From Pyronema omphalodes (lineage: Eukaryota > Ascomycota > Pezizomycetes > Pezizales > Pyronemataceae), in NCBI GenBank assembly GCA_024516155.1, contig JAJJXM010000028.1, positions 671,060-735,059 of the forward strand: DNA of 64,000 bases. The letters are read 5' to 3'. Positions 45,725 to 57,233 of the stretch are shown one piece after another (within the stretch, counting starts at the first letter, position 1; every line of letters begins with the position of its first letter). The position numbers and the translations under genes are program-made. Below the pieces are notes generated by a model. It did not search any database and was not told the DNA's origin. It saw only the letters and a list, made by a program, of their open reading frames with translations.

Positions 45725-47041
45725 CTAGGATAAGTTGGGGAGGGGTCCCGCTTTATCGGGGTACTTTTTATGAAAGTCGTCAACGGCTTTACTGTCGGAA
45801 TGGAGTTCGGCGGGTTCCCAATCGGGCATATCGTATCCAACCCATTTAACCATATACTGGAGTTTCTTCTGGTGAATTCGGGAGTCGAGGATAGCTTCGA
45901 TGAAGTATTCGTCTTCACCGTCGATTTCCACCGGGGGTGGTGGGTCTGATTGTTGACCGGGGTAGGGGTCATTCGCAGCGGGTTCCAATAGGGAAACATG
46001 TTGAACGTTGTGGCATTTCATCGTCGGGGGTAGTTCTAGTCGATAGGCATAGGGGGATACTTCGGCGATAATCTTGAGGGGTCCGTAACGTTTGTTGTCC
46101 AATTTCCGGGAGGGTCGACGTGTTTTCCAATTGCGGGCGTTCCTCCATACCAGATCTCCGGGCTGATAATTCGGTGACGGGAGTGGATGTTTATCGGCAT
46201 TCTCTTGATAACGTAGATTAGCTCTATTGATTTCAGCTCGTAGATGGTTATGGATTTCGGCGAGGGTTTTCGAAGTTGTGAGGGCCCGTCGATCGTTTAC
46301 ATCGTTCGTAGCTGCTGGGAGTAAGTCGAATTGACAACGGGGGTCGAATCCTTTATTAGCAAAGAACGGGGAAGTTCCCGTTGTCTCGGATGCTTGGTTA
46401 TTCGCAGCGCATTCTGCTAATGGTAACCAGTCAGCCCAATCGTCTTGAAGATAATTGACGTGGGCTCGGAGGTATTGTTCCATAATAGCGTTCATTCGTT
46501 CTGTTTGACCGTCCGTTTGTGGATGGAATGCCGTAGATAATCGAGGCTCGATTCCAAAACGTAGACAGAGATTCTTCCAAAACAAAGCAGCGAATTGGGG
46601 TCCTCGATCAGAGATAATGGTAAGGGGGAGTCCATGCAATCGAAAGATGTGGGTAATAAACAAAGACGATAATTCCTTTGCGTCGATATCTGTTCGACAG
46701 GCAATCAGATGTCGTTCTTTGGTTAATCTGTCCACAACTACCCAAATTGCATCACACCCATTGGACCATGGTAATCCTGTTACGAAGTCCATTGATATGT
46801 CCTGCCAGGGTCCTTCTGGAATAGGTAGTGGGCGTAGGATACCAAACGGGGCATGTCTGGTAGGTTTCGAACGTTGGCAGGTATGACAATTTCGAATGTA
46901 TCTTTCCACGTCTGTCCTCATCTGGGGCCACGTATAGGTTCTTGAGAGGTATTCTAATGTTTTAGATCTACCTGGGTGTCCAGCCGTAGGAGAGTCGTGG
47001 TGTTGTTGCATTAGATGTAATCGTAGAGGTTCGTAATTCGG
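45725..47041 (-). pseudogene. pol: Gypsy B integrase and chromodomain (C-terminal part of pol)
   Basis: Continues pol across element C in the same phase (PNYEPLRLHLMQQHHDSP). HHCC zinc-binding part: HHDSPTAGHPGR with CHTCQRSKPTRHA. DDE core: ISMDFVTGLPWSNG, ISDRGPQFAALFW and MNAIMEQYLRAHV. Chromodomain at the end: EYFIEAILDSR, LQYMVKWVGYDMPDWEP. The stop at 45725 leaves 39 nt to the LTR. The sequence itself is intact; it is separated from the rest of pol by C. Confidence 0.92.
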
Positions 47042-47579
47042 TGTCACGGCACACGGCTGACGAGCCGTTGTGTTGTTGCGTCATCATTGTGTTGTCGTGG
47101 TTGTTGATTGACATCGTGCCGTTGTCTTGCCGTGTTGTGTTGTGTTGCTGTTGTGTTGTTGTGTTGTTGTGTGTGCCGTGCCGTTGTGACTGATAGACTG
47201 ATTGATGATGGATGACGTACCACGAGCTGGAGAGCTGTGGCGTCGCAGGTGAATTGATGGAGAACGGAAGCTTCATGTAGCGATGTTGGATGACGGCCCA
47301 GCAAGAGTGCTGGCCGCCCCTTTGTACATAAGGAGGCTTGCCTCCCCGTTGTCGAGTTCTCCATCGAACGTCTTGTGTCTTTCCCTTGCTCCTAATAAAG
47401 ACTTCTTCTTCCAAGTCCTACGTCACTCTTGTCCTTGTCCCTGTTCCTGTTTCGTGTGCCGTCCGTCTGACGAGCACTTCGGTCCTTGTCCTTCCGTTTC
47501 CCGTCCTGGAACCCGCCTAGTCCCTCTTGCAGGTAGTGTTCAGTGTGTTCTTTGAACGTCCGTTCCTAGTTCCCTGACA
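47042..47579 (+). repeat. LTR of gypsy C (5' LTR)
   Basis: 538 bp. Contains a TGTTGTGTTGTTGTG-type low-complexity run and AATAAAG near 47394, a possible polyadenylation signal. The internal sequence after it (TTACGTTCGATCG) does not show a recognisable primer-binding site. Confidence 0.94.
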
Positions 47580-47614
47580 TTACGTTCGATCGAATAATTA
47601 TTCAACCAACACGC

Positions 47615-49195
47615 ATGAACCCCACCGGTTCTGCTTGGACCTACGCCTTGAAACAAGCCCTGGAAACGCACACCCTAAACGAAACCTTTGGAATCTCCGA
47701 TCGATTCGCTGGCGCAGTGCGAAGAACCATCCGACGAGCAGAAAATCACTGCTACCTTGTGGTCCGCTGGGAACTCCAGGACTACACTTACCAGGAGCAC
47801 ATCCGCCACACCATCAGACTCAAGCCAATCCTCCGAGCCCGCCAGAATGCACATTAAGCTTATTGACGAAGGACACTGGCAGCAAATTGTGAACGCTGCC
47901 GCCATGACCCAGTTTCCTGACGGCCATGAACCGCTTACTTTCACCAAACAACTCGCGCAATCCATCCTAGACGCACAAGACCACCCCACGGGTTATCTCT
48001 TAAACGACCTCGCGGAAACCCCCGGCTCCCGTAACAGCACTCGGGTATCCAGCCCTGTCGCCTCCCGCGCCCCGGAAGCTCCCACCCCTGCCTCCATTCC
48101 CCCTGTCGTGATCCAGACTGGCTCCGTCCAGGTTTACCCAAACGGCCCTGTACCAGTGCCGCGAACCGCCGCACCCCCTACTACAGCCGCAGCCGCAGCC
48201 CCCGCCCCCGCTATAATCGCACCAATTCCAAGACCCCCCCCCCCCGAGACCCCGAAATCCTCCTAACCCCGGAGGAGCAAGCAGATACAAATGAAATCCA
48301 CTACTACGAGAAGGAGCTCACCCGTCAGCGTGAACTCATCAACGCGCTACTCGCCTCCCCTGGCATCCGCGTGACCGGAGACAAAATCTCGGATCTGCCA
48401 ACCTTCGACGGGTCCAACAGGGAGGACCTCCGCCGCTTTGTCTCCTTGCTTCGCATCAAGTTGGTGAGCGACGAACTACGCTTCCCAACCCCTCATAAAC
48501 GGATTTCTTATGCCATGGGCCGCCTCCGCGGACGCGCCTTGGATCAGATTCTTCCTTATATCAAGGAAAATGGCAACCGCTGGGAACTCAACGACGTCGA
48601 GGACGTCATTAAAATTTTACAGCGTACCTTTGGAGACCCGGACGAGCGCGCAACGGCTCGTTTCAAACTACAAAATCTCCGACAAAACAACCGCGAATTT
48701 TCGGACTATTATGCAGAGTTCTCCCGCCTAGTCGCAGAGTTAGGCTGGGACGAAGCCGCCACCATGGATGCCCTGCGTAACGGCCTGTCCCTCGAACTGC
48801 ACGAAAAGTTGGTTGGCGCCCCGCCCACCGCCACGATGCACGAATTTGTTGACCAGTGCCAAAAATTGGAATCCCAATTGAGAGCACTTGAGAACCTCCG
48901 CAAGCTGCGCACCAACCGCGGCCAAGTTAAACCCACTACCACCGCCACCCCTACCACCGGTCGCCCCACCCCCGCTACCCAAGCCACCACCGCCTCCTCC
49001 AGCAAGCAAACCCCTGCCCAGGGACCCCGTCAGAAACTGTCGGCACAGGAGCGCGCGACCCGCCTGTCAGAAGGACGTTGCCTCTACTGCGGTGGCCTCG
49101 GCCACATGGCTGCGTCGTGCCCCGCCAAGACGAATGTTAAAGTGGCGAGCGTGGAATTATTGGATACTGAAGAAGAGGTGTCGGGAAAAGAATAA
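47615..49195 (+). pseudogene. gag: Gypsy C gag, broken by two frame changes
   Basis: Capsid protein of element C. It starts MNPTGSAWTYALKQALETH at 47615, shifts frame near 47855 into IKLIDEGHWQQIVNAA, and passes a Pro/Ala-rich linker. It shifts back in the C-run at 48232-48245 to the capsid core (LPTFDGSNREDLRRFVSLL, FGDPDERATARFKLQNLRQ) and ends with the zinc knuckle CLYCGGLGHMAASC and SGKE-stop at 49193. The core resembles B gag (FGDPDQVGTASAELDKLQQ). Both frame changes compensate each other, and one is in a C homopolymer, so sequencing error is possible. Confidence 0.85.
49183..49189 (+). other. -1 frameshift site GGGAAAA, gypsy C
   Basis: In gag phase the codons are TCG GGA AAA GAA TAA, so G GGA AAA forms an X-XXY-YYZ slippery heptamer. 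A -1 slip enters frame 1, which is the frame of RT-IN. The same heptamer in the same phase occurs in element B. Confidence 0.7.
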
Positions 49196-52100
49196 ACCAG
49201 CTGCAAGAAGATGGCTCTGCCGCTGGTGGGATATTATTGCTGATACATTGCTATTATCGGGCGCAAGTTTTACTGGAAAGTTAGAATGCAAACACCTTGT
49301 TCTCTCTTGTTCCTTGTTTTCCAATAACCGCTCCGTGAAAACAGTAGCGCTCGTTGACTGCGGCGCCACTGGTATCGCCTTTGTTGACCGCAATTTCGCC
49401 CGCCATCACAAACTCCCCCTAACCCCCCTATCCACCGCCCGAACCGTCGAAGTTATCGACGGCCGCCCCATATCCTCAGGAAAAATCACACACCTCGCCC
49501 AAGTAGAGTGTACCATCAACGGTCACTCGGAAACCCTTCCCATGTTTGTCACCAAGTTGGGTCACTACCCGGTGGTGTTGGGCATCCCCTGGTTGAAGAA
49601 ACACGATGTAACAATAAGCTTCAGTTCCAACACTGTAAGCTTCGACTCCCAATACTGCCTAAGGAACTGCACCCCGTTGCCTGTAAGCACAACCGGTGTC
49701 GAGGTCCTGGACTCGAGGCCCCCTCCCGCTGTCCACGAGCCCGACACAAACCCCATGCCTGAGTCAGAAGACTCGGTCCCCGACCCCCCCGGACGAACCC
49801 CCAATAGCGATCTCAAGTCTAACCATCTCCGACTTCAAAGAAATGGTAGAAGACGAAAGCCTGACAGTGTTCTCGCTATCGTTGGACGAGATCACCGTCG
49901 CCCTACAGGACAAGCCCCCCCTCACGGATGAGGAACTGAAAGACATGATCCCCGAAGAGTATCATGATTACCTCGATTTATTCAAGGAGCTCAACGCGAA
50001 GGAACTCCCCCCGCACCGACCCTACGACCACAAGATCCCACTGAAAGAAGGATTCGTCCCCCCCTTTGGTCCGTTATACTCGCTGTCACGCAACGAGTTG
50101 CAGACGCTGAAAACGTGGCTCGATGAGAATTTGGAGAAAGGATTTATACAACGCTCCAAATCATCAGCCGCCTCGCCGATATTATTCGTGAAAAAATCAG
50201 ACGGATCCCTACGCCTATGCGTCGATTACCGAAGACTGAATGAAGGTACCGAGAAGAACCGGTACCCGCTGCCATTGATACAGGAAACGATGATGAATCT
50301 TTCCAAAGCTCAATACTTTACGACCCTAGATGTCCGCAGCGCTTATAACCTTATCAGAATGCCAGAGGGCGAAGAATGGAAGACGGCCTTCCGCACAAGG
50401 TACGGCCTATTCGAGTCGAAAGTGATGCCCTTTGGGCTCACCAACGCGCCTGCCGATTTCCAGGCATTTATAAATGATGTCCTGAGACCATACCTGGACC
50501 AGTTTTGTACGGCATACTTGAACGATATTCTCGTATACCCCGAAACAAAGCCCGATTACACCGCACACGTCCGAAAGATCTTGGAACGACTCAAACAAGA
50601 AAAACTGCACTTGAAGCCAGAGAAGTGTAAGTTTGCTAAGGCAGAAGTACAGTACCTGGGCTACAACATCGGCCGCGACGGCGCGCGCATGATGGATTCC
50701 AAAGTAGCCACAGTGAGAGATTGGAAGGAACCAACCAATTGGAAACAGGTCCAAGAGTTCCTGGGTTTCGCGAATTTCTACCGAAGATTTATCAAAGACT
50801 ACTCAAAAGTGGTCTCCCCTCTGACGGCTCTGACCAAAAAGAAAGATGGTAAAGCAATCCCCTTTACCTGGGGTAAAGATCAGCAAAGCGCCTTCGACCG
50901 ACTGAAGGACGCATTTACATCAGCACCGATTCTCAAACACTTCGACTACCAGAAACCGATTGTAGTAGAAACAGACGCATCTGACTATGTGTCTGCTGGA
51001 GTTTTATCACAATACGACGACGATAACGTGTTACACCCCGTCGCGTTTTATTCCAAGAAGCATTCCCCGGCAGAATGCAACTGCGAGATATATGACAAAG
51101 AACTACTGGCAATAGTTCGTTGTTTCGAGGAATGGTGTCCCCACTTGGAGGGCTCCGCTTTCCCTATAAAAGTATTGACAGACCACAAGAATCTCGAATA
51201 CTTTATGACGACAAAGCTGCTGAACAGACGACAAGCACGCTGGTCCGAATTCCTGTCTCGGTTCAACTTTGTGATCACCTATCGACCAGGAACGTTGGGA
51301 GGAAAACCGGACGCCCTGACAAGACGAGCCGCCGACCTCCCGGGAGAGGGAGACGAACGCATACTAGCGAACCAGCAAGCTGTTCTAAAGCCACAAAACT
51401 TCCAGTTGTGCATGACCCCGCCCATGAAACTTGCACCCTCCGAAGTAGACCTCCTGTTCACAGAGGGCTACAAGACAGATTCATTCCCCAACCGAGTGTT
51501 GGGAATGCTGGAAGACGGTACACAAATCTGTAAGGACATATCACTCGCCGATTGCTCCGTGTTGGAAAACAGATTGTACTACCGAGACTGCCTCTATGTC
51601 CCCGCGCTGGACAAATTACGATTGAAACTACTACAAGATCACCACGACCCCCCCACCATGGGACACCCGGGCCGTGCAAAGACTTTCGAACTCCTCGCCA
51701 GGAATTATTACTGGCCTTCTATGAGAAAAGATGTGGACCAATTCGTCCGAAATTGCCACACTTGTAAAAGAACAAAAGCTACCCGCCACGCACCCTATGG
51801 AACCTTGAAACCCCTACCGGTTCCGCACCACCCTTGGCAGAATATATCTGTGGACTTTGTTACTGGACTACCGACATCAGCAGGCTTCGACGCAATATGT
51901 GCGATCGTTTGCCGACTCACGAAACAGCGGCACTTAGTGCCCTGTCACTCCACGATAGACGCAGAAGGCTTCGCGCAACTCTTCCTGGAAAACGTATTCA
52001 AACTACACGGCCTACCAGACACAGTAATGTCCGACCGCGGTCCGCAATTTGTGGCCCACTTCTGGAAACACCTGGCAAATTGCATGGGTATCGAAATTGC

Positions 52101-52917
52101 CACGAGCAAGGCCTTCCATCCCCAAACCGACGGCCAAACAGAAAGAATCAACGCGGTTACGGAGCAATATCTCCGCCCGTACGTCTGTTATTTACAAGAC
52201 GATTGGAAGAAATTTTTACCACTGGCAGAATTTGCTGCAAATAACCAAGTATCGGATACAACGTCGCTGTCTCCGTTCTACGCTATATACGGCCGACACC
52301 CCAAATGCTCTTTCGAATTGGAAATCAGGACAGACAATCCTGAAGAAGTAAAAGCGAACGAGGTAGCGGAAAGGATGTCACACATCCATGACGTCTTACG
52401 CTCTGAAATGAAATACGCCCAAGCCCGCCACATAGAGGCCGCCGACAAGTCCCGACTCCCCGCGCCGGTCTTCAAACCAGGAGACCTAGTATGGCTGGAC
52501 GCCCGCAACCTCAGAACCCGCCGCCCCTCAAAGAAACTGGAAAACAAACACCTAGGCCCCTTCACCGTGTTACGGCCCATTGGATCCCACGCCTATGAAT
52601 TGGATATACCGGAAACAATGAAACATCATAGGACCTTCCCCGTGTCCCTACTAAACCCAGCCCCTTCGGACCCTCTCCCTGGCCAGATTATCCCACCGCC
52701 CCTACCGGTAGTAGTAGACGGCGAAGAAGAATGGTTCGTGGATGAAATTCTGGATAGCCGTTGGTCAAGAGGAAACCTGCAGTACCTCGTCAAGTGGACC
52801 GGCCATGACTCTCCAACCTGGGAACCGGAAACGAACCTATCGGAAACTGAGGCCGCTGAGGAATTCCATCAGCTATACCCAGACAAACCTTCTCCTCTCA
52901 TAGGAACTCGAGCCTAA
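49190..52917 (+). pseudogene. pol: Gypsy C Pol (PR-RT-RH-IN-chromodomain), defective
   Basis: Protease TVALVDCGATGIAFVDRNFA (near 49345) lies in frame 0, while RT to chromodomain (49696-52917) is in frame 1. A one-base loss near 49200-49280 and a gain in the C-run near 49785 would explain this. RT: LRLCVDYRRLNEG, then AYLNDILVY, where the first Asp of YLDD is Asn (codon 50521-50523). RNase H VETDASDYVSAGVLSQ. Integrase HHDPPTMGHPGR, CHTCKRTK, ISVDFVTGLP, MSDRGPQF, INAVTEQYLRPYV. Chromodomain EEWFVDEILDSR, LQYLVKWTGHDSPTWEP. The Asn would be expected to abolish polymerisation. Confidence 0.92.
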
Positions 52918-52929
52918 CGGGGGGGGTAC
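52916..52929 (+). other. Polypurine tract of gypsy C
   Basis: AACGGGGGGGGTAC lies directly upstream of the 3' LTR, in the usual place for plus-strand priming. Confidence 0.8.
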
Positions 52930-53467
52930 TGTCACGGCACACGGCTGACGAGCCGTTGTGTTCTTGCGTCATCATTGTGTTGTCGTGGTTGTTGATTGAC
53001 ATCGTGCCGTTGTCTTGCCGTCTTGTGTTGTGTTGCTGTTGTGTTGTTGTGTTGTTGTGTGTGCCGTGCCGTTGTGACTGATAGACTGATTGATGATGGA
53101 TGACGTACCACGAGCTGGAGAGCTGTGGCGTCGCAGGTGAATTGATGGAGAACGGAAGCTTCATGTAGCGATGTTGAATGACGGCCCAGCAAGAGTGCTG
53201 GCCGCCCCTTTGTACATAAGGAGGCTTGCCTCCCCGTTGTCGAGTTCTCCATCGAACGTCTTGTGTCTTTCCCTTGCTCCTAATAAAGACTTCTTCTGCC
53301 GAGTCCTACGTCACTCTTGTCCTTGTCCCTGTACCTGTTTCGTGTGCCGTCCGTCTGACGAGCACTTCGGTCCTTGTCCTTCCGTTTCCCGTCCTGGAAC
53401 CCGCCTAGTCCCTCTTGCAGGTAGTGTTCAGGGTGTTCTTTGAACGTCCGTTCCTAGTTCCCTGACA
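52930..53467 (+). repeat. LTR of gypsy C (3' LTR)
   Basis: 538 bp, same ends as 47042-47579. By eye about seven substitutions distinguish the pair. Confidence 0.94.
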
Positions 53468-53472
53468 TTCGG

Positions 53473-55880
53473 GACCCATAAACATCCCCGGTAGAGTAAA
53501 CGGTGATTGTTTACTGTACATTCAGCTAATGTAATGTCTTTACAATAACGAGTGTTATTGTTTAGCATGTCAATAACCTTAGTAGGGAATGGGTCTTTCT
53601 CGTAGGCTTCCGTGAAGAGCTGGGATAAGGTGGGGTTTGTTTGTTGGGGGTCCGGTATTACGGTTTGTTGCGAATTTGTTATTGTTTGTTGATTACTGGG
53701 GGTAACAGCCGCAACGTGAAGGATATTCTCTGGCTTAATGATCGTTGTGTGGTTCTCTAGGGAGCGTTCATCCCCCTCTTTAGGCAGATCTCCGGATCGA
53801 CGAGTCAGTGCGTCTGGTTTACCGCCTGTGGTACCGGGGCGGTAAACAATCTTAAAATTAAACTGAGACAAGAACTGGGACCAACGGCCTTGACGGCGGT
53901 TCAAGAGCTTTGTCGAAGTAAAATATTCCAGATTCTTATGATCAGACAGTACTCGAATGGGGTTAATAACAGATTGTAATTCGGGACGCCATTCTTAGAA
54001 AGCCCGGACAATAGCCATGAGTTCTTTATCGCATATCTCATAATTACATTCGGCGGGGAAATGTTTCTTTGAGAAGTAAGCAATAGGGTGTAAGATTTCT
54101 TCGTCATCATACTGAGAAAGTACTCCGGCAGAGACATAATCGGAAGCATCGGTTTCGACAATAACATCTCGGTCTGGGTCGAAACAAGCCAGAACGGGGG
54201 CGGATGTAAATGTCGATTTCAATTCCTCAAAGGCCTGTTGCTGAGGTTCCGACCAGACGAAAGGAACTCCTTTACGTGTGAGTAACGTGAGAGGTTGGAC
54301 TAGTTTTGAATAGTTCTTAACGAAACGTCGATAGAAATTTGCGAAACCCAAGAACGCTCTAACATCTTTGAGGTTTCGGGGAGATTCCCAATCCCAAACT
54401 GCAGTAATCTTTTCAGGGTCCATCTTTATTCCGTCTGTACTGATGATGAGTCCTAAGTACTTTGCTTCCTTCTGATGGAACTCGCATTTCTCTGGTTTGA
54501 GATGTAACCCTGCTTTTTCGAATGCTTCGAGGATCAATTTAACATGTTGTTTATGTTCTTCGAGATTATCCGAATAGATCAGGGTGTCATCCAAATAGGC
54601 AGTACAGAATCGATCAAGGTAAGGTGCCAATACGTCGTTAATGAAGTTCTGAAACGTTGCAGGGGCATTGGTAAGCCCGAAGGGCATAACCAATGATTCG
54701 AATAATCCGTACCGGGTACGAAAGGCGGTTTTCCATTCTTCCCCATTTGCCATACGTATTAAGTTATATGCTCCCCTAATGTCGAGCTTAGTGAACCACT
54801 TAGCTCTTGAAGGGTTCATTAAGGTATCCTGCATCAGGGGAAGAGGGTAGCGATTCTTGATCGTTCCGGCGTTGATTCCACGATAATCGACCACCAAACG
54901 CAATGAACCATCGCCTTTCTTTACGGAAAGAATGGGAGCAGCTGCTGGGGATGAAGAGGCACGGATGAAACCTTTGGTGAGGTTTTCATCTAACCATCGT
55001 TTCAATTCCTCCAACCCTGGACATGATAGGGAGTAAAGGGGGCCGAAGGGAGGCTGAAAACCAACGACGAGTGATATCTTATGATCCGACGGTCGATGGG
55101 GCGGTAACTTATCGGCATTGACTTTTTCGAAGATTCCCAAGTACTGGTGGTATTCGGGTGGTACAATAGTCTTAAGATCCGGTTCCTCTTTCTCTGGTTG
55201 AAGAGCTGTGGTGATTTCATTCAAAGATAAGGAGAATTGTTCGACTTTTCCGTAACGGTTATTGGCATTGTTTACGATTCGTCGAAACGTCGTAGCTGAA
55301 ATAGCACAGATCTTATTCTGTTGTTTCGGAGCAATACCCTTAACAGGGGTGGGTGTTAACGTGGTTCGGTGGGGGAGGCAGTTTGGTGATGAGAATTTGA
55401 TATCGTTGTCGGCGAAGTTTATTGTAACATCGTGTTTACGAAGCCATGGGATTCCTAAAACGAGGGGGTAATGACCAAGCCGAGTAACGTAGGCAGTTGG
55501 TAATTCATGATGGTCTCCTATTGTACATTCGACTTCAACGTATTCGGTGATGTCTCCTGATGAAATGGGTCGACCATCGATTACTTCGACCATTTTGGGG
55601 TTTTTTAATTGATAACGGGGGAAGTTGTGTTGGCGTGCGAAGTCTTCGTTCATGAAGGAAATTCCTGTGCATCCGCAGTCTACGAGAGCATGAGTATCGA
55701 TTTTGGTATTGTGTTCAGTTAGTGTACATGGCACGACCAAATGATTCCCATCCAATTCGTTTTCTTGTTTACTTGACAAAGAACTAGCGGATACATAAAC
55801 GATTTCCTCAGATGAAACGAAAGACGAGGCAGGGGCTGGTCCAACGACAGAGCCAACAGGCTGTTGATGGACTACTCTTT
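53473..55880 (-). pseudogene. pol: Gypsy B Pol, N-terminal part (PR-RT-RNase H)
   Basis: Read from the frameshift site: GKRVVHQQPVG, protease THALVDCGCTGISFMNEDFA, RT with LRLVVDYRGINAG, YGLFESLVMPFGLTNAP and intact AYLDDTLIYSDN (near 54580), RNase H IVETDASDYVSAGVLSQ and DKELMAIVRAF. A TAA at 53995-53997 follows, where an acidic residue of RAFxEW is expected. The frame then continues unchanged (EWRPELQS, MNRRQGRWSQFLSQFNFKI, RPGTTGGKPDALTRR) to the C insertion at 53472. One nonsense codon plus the insertion inactivate it. Confidence 0.92.
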
Positions 55881-56990
55881 TCCCTGGTCGACGTCGGGGT
55901 TTGTTGGGATATCCAAAACCTCGGCGGCGGCTAGGCGAATCTTGCGGGAGTTGTTTGCTACCAACGTAGAGCATTCGTTCTTGAAGTGATCGGCTGATCC
56001 ACAATAAAGACAGAGTCCCTTAGCCATTCGTTCATCACGACGACGTTGGTTCTGAGCCTTTTGGGAAGCTGATAGGTCCATGGGGGCCGATCCGTAATTA
56101 CCACTATTGGTATTCGTTGGGTGGGACGCCGGACGAGACGGCGTGGAGCTGGGACGTCTGCGGACCGAAGGAACGTGCCGCTTTGTGGTGTTTGAATCAG
56201 CTCGAATTCTATAATCTAGCTTCATGCAAATATCCACAAATTTGGTGAAGTTCTGAGGTTCTTCGGCTTGGTAAACAAGACTGGTCTGAAGGTCTCGAGA
56301 GAGACCACGCTTCAGAGCAGCCTTCTTTGCGTTTTCGTCGTAGTTCAAGATAGCCATCAATCGTTGGAACTCTGCGTAATATTGGCAAAACTCACGGTTG
56401 CCCTGTTGAAGTTTATCCAATTCCGCAGATGCAGTACCAACTTGATCAGGATCCCCGAAGGCAGCTTCCAGAATTGTAATGAGAGCCTCAACGTCCTGAA
56501 GTTTAATCTTATCTGTAAGGACGTAGGGTTGAATTTGATTCTGAGCGTTGCCTTTGAGATATCCATAAGTATAACGTAGCTTATGTTGATCATTGGTAAA
56601 ACGGGAGGAGTCTCCGGCGAGCTTGGATCTGACCTTCGAGATGAAGTTCAAGAGTTCCTTGCGTTCACCAGAGAACTCAGGTGGGTGAGGTAATTCGATA
56701 GGACGGGTATTCGGAAGGGGACCGTTCATCGTAAGGGCTTGTAGGAGTCGAACGGAGGCGTTGGCGCTTTCGAGATCCCTTTCCAAGTCGGTAATTCGTT
56801 GGGCGTAGAGGGAGTTGTCCTTTCGAGCTTCTGGGAGTTCGACTCGGAGGTCGTCTCTAAGTTGACAGTCTCGTTCGTATTCCTTTACGGCGTTGCGGAC
56901 CAGTTTGATCTTCGTGGGGTCCTGTTCGACCTCCAACCTTTCGGCTTCGTTGAGGTACAGGGCCACGACGACCTTGTCATTTTGGTCCAT
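55872..56990 (-). CDS. gag: Gypsy B Gag protein (372 aa)
   Basis: Open from ATG 56990 (MDQNDKVVVALYLNEAERL) to TAG 55872. The N-terminal coiled-coil-like region (about 40-85) has ERDCQLRDDLRVELPEARK and DLERDLESANASV. The capsid core (about 95-270) has HPPEFSGERKELLNFISKV and GNREFCQYYAEFQRL. A basic Ser/Pro linker leads to a CCHC zinc knuckle CLYCGSADHFKNEC (about 327-340). The end NPDVDQGKE overlaps the start of pol by way of the -1 site. No defect is visible. The 5' leader is 57233-56991. Confidence 0.92.
   Translation of the reverse strand: MDQNDKVVVALYLNEAERLEVEQDPTKIKLVRNAVKEYERDCQLRDDLRVELPEARKDNSLYAQRITDLERDLESANASVRLLQALTMNGPLPNTRPIELPHPPEFSGERKELLNFISKVRSKLAGDSSRFTNDQHKLRYTYGYLKGNAQNQIQPYVLTDKIKLQDVEALITILEAAFGDPDQVGTASAELDKLQQGNREFCQYYAEFQRLMAILNYDENAKKAALKRGLSRDLQTSLVYQAEEPQNFTKFVDICMKLDYRIRADSNTTKRHVPSVRRRPSSTPSRPASHPTNTNSGNYGSAPMDLSASQKAQNQRRRDERMAKGLCLYCGSADHFKNECSTLVANNSRKIRLAAAEVLDIPTNPDVDQGKE
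55878..55884 (-). other. -1 frameshift site GGGAAAA, gypsy B
   Basis: On the minus strand gag reads CAG GGA AAA GAG TAG, so G GGA AAA is in slippery phase three to four codons before the stop. A -1 slip gives GGG AAA AGA GTA, which is exactly the pol frame (GKRVVHQQ). Same heptamer and spacing as in element C. Confidence 0.75.
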
Positions 56991-57233
56991 TTCGAGGGAT
57001 TAACGAAGGTGCCAGATGTTGGTTTCGTCGTTATATTGAATTCGAGTTACTGCGTATTCGTTTCCGAGTTGTCGAGCAATTTCGATTTCGTCGGGGACGA
57101 CGGGGTTTTCGAGGGAACGGAAAATCGGTAATAGATTGATGAATTCGTAGAACCAGAGGTTGTGAAGCATGTAAAGCTTGTTGTAATCGAGAGTTGACGG
57201 TAGAGCCGGCAGGTCTTGATTACACAGTTATGT

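Larger units (their letters stand above)
47042..53467 (+). mobile_element. Ty3/gypsy chromovirus C (6.4 kb), innermost insertion
   Basis: Plus orientation. 538-bp LTRs at 47042-47579 and 52930-53467 (TGTCACGGCACACGG...CCCTGACA), TSD TTCGG at 47037-47041 and 53468-53472, and a polypurine tract CGGGGGGGGTAC before the 3' LTR. Gag and pol resemble those of B but belong to another family. About 7 substitutions separate the LTRs. Several indels in C-rich runs and a D-to-N change in the RT active site disable it as read. Confidence 0.96.
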
